Shown one piece after another: positions 58,085 through 64,000 of a stretch of 64,000 nucleotides of DNA (position 1 is the stretch's first letter; every line of letters begins with the position of its first letter). The position numbers and the translations under genes are program-made. Source of the DNA: Xiphias gladius (Eukaryota > Chordata > Actinopteri > Istiophoriformes > Xiphiidae); the NCBI RefSeq assembly GCF_016859285.1, contig NC_053412.1:1598289-1662288 (forward strand). The letters run 5' to 3'. The notes beneath the pieces were generated by a model that was given only the letters and a program-made list of their open reading frames with translations, searched no databases and had not been told where the DNA came from.

Positions 58085-61000
58085 CTATGTGGAGTCTTCC
58101 GGCTCTGACTTGATGGTCTTCTTTTCTGCGTTGCTGGGTGCCCGCTGCGACGTCCCATTTTCTGAAGACAAAGACAAAGGACGGTATCATCAGCAAAGAG
58201 GTTTATAATGCAACATAAAGCCTTGCAGAAACTTACACAGTAATAACTGTAGAACAAATGCAACGAGATAAATTCTCAGATTTTATGTACCTCAACTTTC
58301 GCACAAAGTGTCCTTGAGCAAGGCACTTTAGCCTCTACCTGCTTGCTTACTTCAAGACCGGATAATATCTCCAGCTAGACGTATAACATAGCAAACCTGT
58401 TGCTGGTGTTTTGGTCTCGTCTGCGTTGTTGTTGTTGTTGTTGCTGTTGTTGTGGTTGTGATGACGCTTCAGTTCATTCGCTAGCTGCTTGCCCAATGGG
58501 AGGTCGCCTTCCTGCATGCTTTGACTGACCACCCGCAAGTTGATTGGACGTTCATCTGAAAAAACAGGGAAAAAATCTTATTATTATAATTATTATCATG
58601 TTTCCAACTGTCGCTCAAAAACCTCAAAATACTTGACCGTGAAAGTTCCTTCTTGACCACGACTACTTCAGAGAGAGCAGATAAATCCATCCACTGAGGA
58701 AGACCATGAGATGTGGTTGAAAGTTCCAGAAATAGCCAGTAATTGGACAAGGAGTTCTGATTTTTTTAAGTCTAAGTTTAACAGTTTTTATGAAAACAAA
58801 ATACTTCCACACATTTTGTGTTTTTCTGTTTAACCTTTAAAATTCATTAAACCATAGACACCTCTGAACAACTTTGTAAATACTATAACTCTTAAAATCG
58901 AGAAAGAAAAGAATATGCCTGTCGAATGTTGTCCAGATTTCTAATGAAATCACCTCAGGTTCAGCTCGTCCTGTAGTGCCCTTTTATCATTAAATGCTAG
59001 CTCAATATGAAATCAAACTGCATCTGACTAGCGCAAATCCAGTTGGAAAAAAGCAAACAGATGTTGACGTCAGCCCAGATGTTCTTATAACGCTGGCTTT
59101 GTTTTACATGTTCAACATCCCCAGTGGTGACAAAGCGTGTGTGTGTGTGTGTGTGTGTGTGTGAGAGCTAAGCCGCTGATCCCTTGCGTTTGCCTTTTAT
59201 TCCCTTTGAGAGCAAGAAAGAAAACAAAGAGAGAGAAGAGACAGAGTAGAGGATTTAACTGTACTTTCTGTACCACTAGCCTGGTCTTTGCTTAATACTG
59301 ACATACAGTTAATCTGCATGTTACAGGTTGTTACTGAGTATGTTTATATGCACACCAGTATTCCAGACTGGAGTCTTATCCTGGTTCTGATCAGATATCA
59401 GATATGACTTTTACATGGTACATAAGGTAATCTGGTCACTCATATTTCTGCATACATTACTAAAACATTATGCAGACGTCTGATCATTTACATTCAGGCG
59501 AGTATTCTCAGCATCTCAGCGACTTTCTGTCCTCATAGGTTGAGGATAAACCCCCGTGGTTTTTTTTTGTGCTTTTCACAAGTAATGGGAGACGAGAGTG
59601 ACAATAAGGTTTACCCTACACACCGGCAGCTTTGACTTTTATTTTCATTTGAGTCTACACATTATCGTTTCATTGTCTGTCATCATATTTTTTTGTTTTC
59701 CTGACTGACTACTGCGTAACTCCAGTTTACAACACCTCCCAGGCACACTGCAGACAGCATTTAGAAACCTGGGTCAGGCATTCACATGCCACTGTGTCCG
59801 ATTTTCTATCGGAGTACTGCACCTAGCATAGTCACAGTAGGTTTTTCAAAACCAGGTTTCTGAAAACAGGATAGGAGGTGTAAAAACTTCACGGTGAATT
59901 TTACTTTTCTAGTCGAGCTGCTCTAGCGCAACATAGCATGGTGTGTACAAAGTAAATGCAAGGAAACAAAGCAAGGGATAGAGACTAAAAAAGAAAAAGA
60001 GAGAGAAAGGGACAAATAAGGGAAAAATAGGGGTTAAGAAAGAAGCAGATCGAGTGAAAGAGACAACAAAACAGTAAAGTGTGTGGCAGGAGAGACATTG
60101 AGACAAACAGAGGACATGGAGGAGAAGAAAAGAAATGACAAATGACAGAGAAAAAGGGACAAGAGGAAGGAAAGCAGAGAAGAAGAGGGGGAGGAGAGAG
60201 AGAGAGAGAGGTAGAGAGAGAGAGACGCCCGGGCAACTGGCTGGAGGTAAACAGACGTGGGCGTGATAATTACAGGTGCATTGTGGGATTTGTGGGAACA
60301 GCGTTATAATGAGCTGTCGGGAGTGGGTGAGGGAGGAAAAGGATGAAAATGAGATGAGGCCCGGAGGAGAAGTAAGATCCTGAATAATGATGGTTCTTGC
60401 CCCCCCACACACACACACACACACACACCACCTCGCTGTTTGAGGAGTCAGCACAGGAAATAATGGAGATGAAAAAAAAACGAAGAAAAGAAAAAGTGAC
60501 AGCCGCCACGGCTGGGTGTGGAAAATCTGCACCTATAGGTGTTGTTTCCGTCCACAGAGCCACATACACATCCTGTCTCTTCAAATTAGCGCTCCGAAAA
60601 AAGATCAAGACAAATTAAGCTCGGATTCAGCTTAAAGACCAACAGTGGGCAACAATTTGGCTGAAGACTGTACCCGCAGCCAGATGTTTTCCCCTGATTG
60701 GACACAGGAGGCAGTACTGAGCCAATTAGGACTTTGCAGACCAGCATTTGGCAAAAAAAAAGACCTTAAAAAACATCCTTGAAGAAGCCAAACAAAGGAG
60801 AGATTTATGCTTCAGTGGAAACATTTCAAATCAGTGTGATTCACATGGAGGTTGAGGACTATCTGATGAGTTTAGCAAATGCATCTCAGTTAAGCTTCAC
60901 ATCTGTTTTGTCTTTTATTTTTTTTTTTTAGCTTTGTTGAGGCTACAGGTGCAAAGTAGCTGCCGAGTTGGGCCGAGCAGCAATCTAGTCCCTTTGTGTC

Positions 61001-61578
61001 CACATACTGGCCTCGTTACGGAGTCGATGGTCTGGAAAAGCTACAGCTGCTAATCAAATTAATTCAATTAACTGCCAACAATTTATTCCTAATCCAATAC
61101 CTGTCGTTTTTCCAGTTCCAGCGTCTCAGGCCTTAAGATTTGCCACTTTTCTTGGTCCTATATGATCATAAACTGAATATCTTTGGGCTTTGGACCCAGG
61201 ACTTTTCAGACGTCACCTGTGTCTGACTTTCTGTAGACTAACTGAATGTGTTTCATGCTCTGACAGCTTTCAGTCTGTGCAGTTTCTTGTTGGGCTGTAG
61301 CTCTGAAGAAGTTAACACATATTATTTTGCACCTAAGACGAGGTGATTGCCAGTTGATTAAGAAGCGGTAAATTGTCTGTTCTCTCTGTTCTGCCGGCCT
61401 GTTTCTTACCCTGGTTGTCTCTGCTGGCGTCGGTGGCGGCTCCGTTAGTGTTCTGGGCGTCGTTGAGGTACTTTAAGGCGGCGGGGGGGATCCTCCAGTC
61501 CAGAGCCTGGAGTCGCTCCTGAACGGCGGCGTCCTGCAGGATCTCCATCTGCCTCGCCAGTAGACGCTCCAGCTGCAT
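58085..61578 (-). CDS. nab1: NAB1 (EGR corepressor), last three coding exons
   Basis: NGFI-A-binding protein 1 represses EGR1/2-driven transcription. Only the C-terminal 134 residues are in the window, in exons 61578-61410, 58555-58397 and 58161-58085 (stop TAG at 58087-58085); phases close (G|AT and G|AA). The first exon encodes MQLERLLARQMEILQDAAVQ, matching the AKQMEFL...ERLQ region of NAB1. The second begins DERPINLR and has an Asn-rich run (HHNHNNSNNNNNN) encoded by an AAC repeat. The last ends EKKTIKSEPEDST, which matches the NAB1 C-terminus and keeps a SUMO-type I-K-x-E site. The adjacent gls gene is also the human neighbour. The N-terminal NCD1 and NCD2 exons should lie right of 64000. 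NAB2 is less likely given the linkage. Confidence 0.9.
59960..60235 (-). repeat. long purine/pyrimidine tract in nab1 intron
   Basis: About 275 bp that is mainly A/G on the plus strand (hence C/T on the nab1 sense strand), ending in a GA repeat at about 60195-60225. Long leucine- and serine-rich open frames on the minus strand come from this composition and are not credible genes. Confidence 0.8.
60408..60429. repeat. short (AC)n microsatellite
   Basis: About ten AC units within the intron between the last NAB1 exons. A (GT)n tract of similar size lies at about 59137-59161. Confidence 0.85.
61093..61210. repeat. hAT-type short element fragment
   Basis: TTCCAGTTCCAGCGTCTCAG, ATAAACTGAATATCTTTGGG and GGACCCAGG match the interior of the fish hAT-derived element seen at 38953 and 46612. 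Confidence 0.5.
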
Positions 61579-64000
61579 CTGATGGACACAAACAATTTGC
61601 ACTCAGAATCAAAGGAGCATCGTTTCGGCGTTTACTTGGTCCGGTTGGTGAGAATGTCTCTGAGCAAGTGACGGACGAAGACGGTCGACTGCAGGCTGTT
61701 GGTTTCACTTCACATCCGTTTTAAATTAACTGGAGTGAAAATTAACATATGTAAATGGGCAAATGAGCAGAAGCCGTGTACTGAGACTTGTTCTCTGATT
61801 CAAAGACTTATCGTATAAATAAAAACACATAACACACAAACACACAATAATCCAAAAGATCCTGGCATTTTAGAGAAGGCAATGAAAGAAACAGCATTAA
61901 GATCAATACATTTAGAGAAAATATAATGAAAAGGGTTAATTTATATAATGAAAGGAACATTTTCATTTTATTATCATTATTATATTTTATTATATTTATT
62001 ATATGAATAAAACATAATATTTTATGATATAATATATGATTCCGTGTCATTCTGTGCGTCTCCATATCCTTTGTCACACTTCTTTTAGGATAATTTGATA
62101 GATTTGCCTTTGCCTGACATGTAATGCTGCTATTATTTTTGCCATTATTACAATTTCTATGCCTTGCATCTTTTTTATGTCGCACAAACCTATTTTACTT
62201 CATTTTAACTCTATTTTTATCACTTTTATGTATTACTTTATGCATATATTTATGTACCAATATGAAGGCAAAGCCCTTTGCTTTATTATTATCATAGCTG
62301 TTTCATTCATCACTATAGCGACTAGTATTGCAGTTATGACTCTACCTCTGACAATGACAAACTATATATTATTTAAAAAGACTGTAGCAAACAAACATCA
62401 TCCATCTGATCCAGTCGGTGAGAATTAAGACGGAGGACGAATGACAAACAGTTGACACCTCAGTTTCATCCAAACCGGAGCCGAAATGTTCCGGAATAAA
62501 AACAGCAGTGATGTCTGGTTATTGTCAGTCTCCACACCATTGTCAGTTTAAATTATTATGGGATGTCCAGAAGGCCGGCCGTGTGAACGCAGCCATGAAA
62601 TCTCTTCTTCCTCCGAAGACAAGACGAACAGTATGTTCACCATGCGTGAAGAAGCGAAGGGGCAAACACACACACAGTTAACATGAATGTGTTTTCAGAG
62701 TAATGAGTTATCATAAAGCTCTCCTCCTACACTCCTGCTCTAATTGGGAACAAGCCACAGCAGCAGCATGGAAACCAATAAAGACCATTACTGGGATCAA
62801 ACTGGATCCTGCTGCCACAAACATCTGCTGACACGGAAATCTGTCGCCGTATCTGCTGGTGAGGATCCTTTTAACTCGGCAGCCGAGGTTCATTCGTTCT
62901 AGCATTGAAGAAACGCAGTGTGCTCACCTCTGATTTTCATATTTCCGCATTAAAACATCCACACTCCGGTAAAGCAATGACGATTTTTGCATAGTGTGAC
63001 CTAGAGTGACCTTGAAAACAGTAGTTTGACAAAAGGGAAAAAAAAGCTAGCGTTTGATAACTGAGAAATGAACAAAGAGTATCAGCTGATGAAGGCTGGA
63101 AAAAGCTAGTAAGTGGCCCTTGAGCTTACTGTTTTAAATACGCCCCGCAAAAATAAGATACAATTGTCTTTGTCTAGTTCTACCTCTGCCAAGACGGTTA
63201 CTGTTTCAGTTGGCAGGAGATCTTAAAAACGTAAAAAATTCAGATAAATTTGGTGAGAGAAACGTGAAACAAGTGCTAGTTTTTTGGTGCAGATCCGAGG
63301 CTTTTGGTTTTGTTACTCATGAACAACTGCACTTAATGATAAGGCTGAAAATAGTCTATATTTTTTGTTATTGTCATCAAATCCAATGAAAAGACCAAAA
63401 CCAACTATGTGTTAATTCGTCTCTAAATACTTTCTGACTTTCCTGAAGTAAACTATTTAAAAAAACCTGACAAATGAACAGTTCAATTTTTAAACAGAGT
63501 CTCGGTAATTTCCTAAAACAGCTGCTCACTGTAGTTTTCAAACAAACAGAGGGAAAAGCACACCTGTTGGGGACTATTTTCAGCAGCGGATTAATCCGCA
63601 TTTGGTGACAAGTGTGACTCACTTATGTGCTTTTAATAGTTTTATGGCTCAGAGGAACAAGGTATATCAGACTCACGCGCCATACTTGTTAGTAGCCACA
63701 TCTAGATAGACGTTTTCACGGGATGTTCATTCACTACTTTCTTGCTTTGTCCGTAAAAACAGAAGGTTGTGCAGCCCTGATGGAGGTAGGAGCTCTCTGA
63801 GCGCTTCCAACATCTTCAAACGCATCAAACATTCACAGGGAAAAAGAACAACTTCTGTTTCAAAGACTCGCCCCCTTATTTTGTCTCAACGTCCCCAAAT
63901 CTCTGAACACCCTCCTATAACTCGCCGTTGACGTCCTGAAACGCGAGTGTGGGTTTTGGAATTATGATGAAACCAAACAGCAACGGTTTCTACCGTGGGT
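61579..64000 (-). other. nab1: nab1 intron to window edge
   Basis: Upstream of the NAB1 exon at 61578. AT-rich, with a low-complexity TATT-rich stretch near 61970-62040. I recognise no NCD1 or NCD2 exon here, so the missing NAB1 exons should be further right. Confidence 0.5.

Noticed and set aside
58308-58335. GTGTCCTTGAGCAAGGCAC as a repeat element
   Set aside because: This short string is common in fish repeats, but no element boundaries are visible here.
59909-60532. 207-residue minus-strand open frame rich in Leu, Ser and Phe
   Set aside because: It arises from the purine/pyrimidine tract in a nab1 intron, with no domain or signal of coding constraint.

Overview
The window is vertebrate nuclear DNA, most likely from a percomorph-type teleost. 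The evidence is intron-split genes with GT-AG junctions, the second (teleost-specific) myostatin paralogue, compact stat1 introns, abundant (TG)n microsatellites, and dispersed repeats of kinds known from fish (hAT-derived short elements, a Tc1 end, a 'TTTATTTATACAGCGCC' repeat). The species assignment is inference.

Layout, left to right: (1) 483-683, minus strand, the first coding exon of a shroom2-like gene encoding the start of its PDZ domain; the rest lies left of the window. (2) 5050-7841, plus strand, a complete three-exon myostatin gene (mstna / MSTN-2 type, 359 aa). (3) 11.34-11.74 kb, an orphan CpG-rich promoter-like segment with three inverted CCAAT boxes and a splice donor but no assignable coding exon. 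(4) 14.87-15.33 kb, a stat1 promoter candidate with an ISRE-like core and a possible non-coding exon 1, then stat1 coding exons 17218-26650, plus strand (24 exons, 764 aa). (5) 26.9-27.65 kb, the gap between the convergent stat1 and gls genes, holding a GC-rich hairpin and a run of degenerate tRNA-like modules. (6) gls, minus strand, 49343-29418 (18 exons, 626 aa), kidney-type mitochondrial glutaminase. (7) 49.35-58.08 kb, gls promoter and intergenic DNA. (8) 58085-61578, minus strand, the last three coding exons of nab1, which continues beyond the right edge.

The nab1-gls-stat1 order matches the human chromosome 2 block that also carries MSTN, so this is one ohnologous copy of that block, with a shroom2-like gene to its left. 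The proteins do not form one pathway: a secreted TGF-beta-family inhibitor of muscle growth, an interferon-activated transcription factor, a glutamine-catabolising mitochondrial enzyme and an EGR corepressor. Exon models were built by hand from splice sites and remembered family features; reading frames close across every junction of mstna, stat1 and gls.

I did not find an undescribed protein system. The signals most worth a second look are non-coding: the tRNA-like tandem modules, a divergent pair of CTCF-like motifs between shroom2 and mstna, an inverted pair of 47-bp CTCF-motif repeats in gls introns, the absence of a recognisable GAC-isoform exon in gls, the orphan CpG island, and a microsatellite that serves directly as a stat1 splice acceptor tract.
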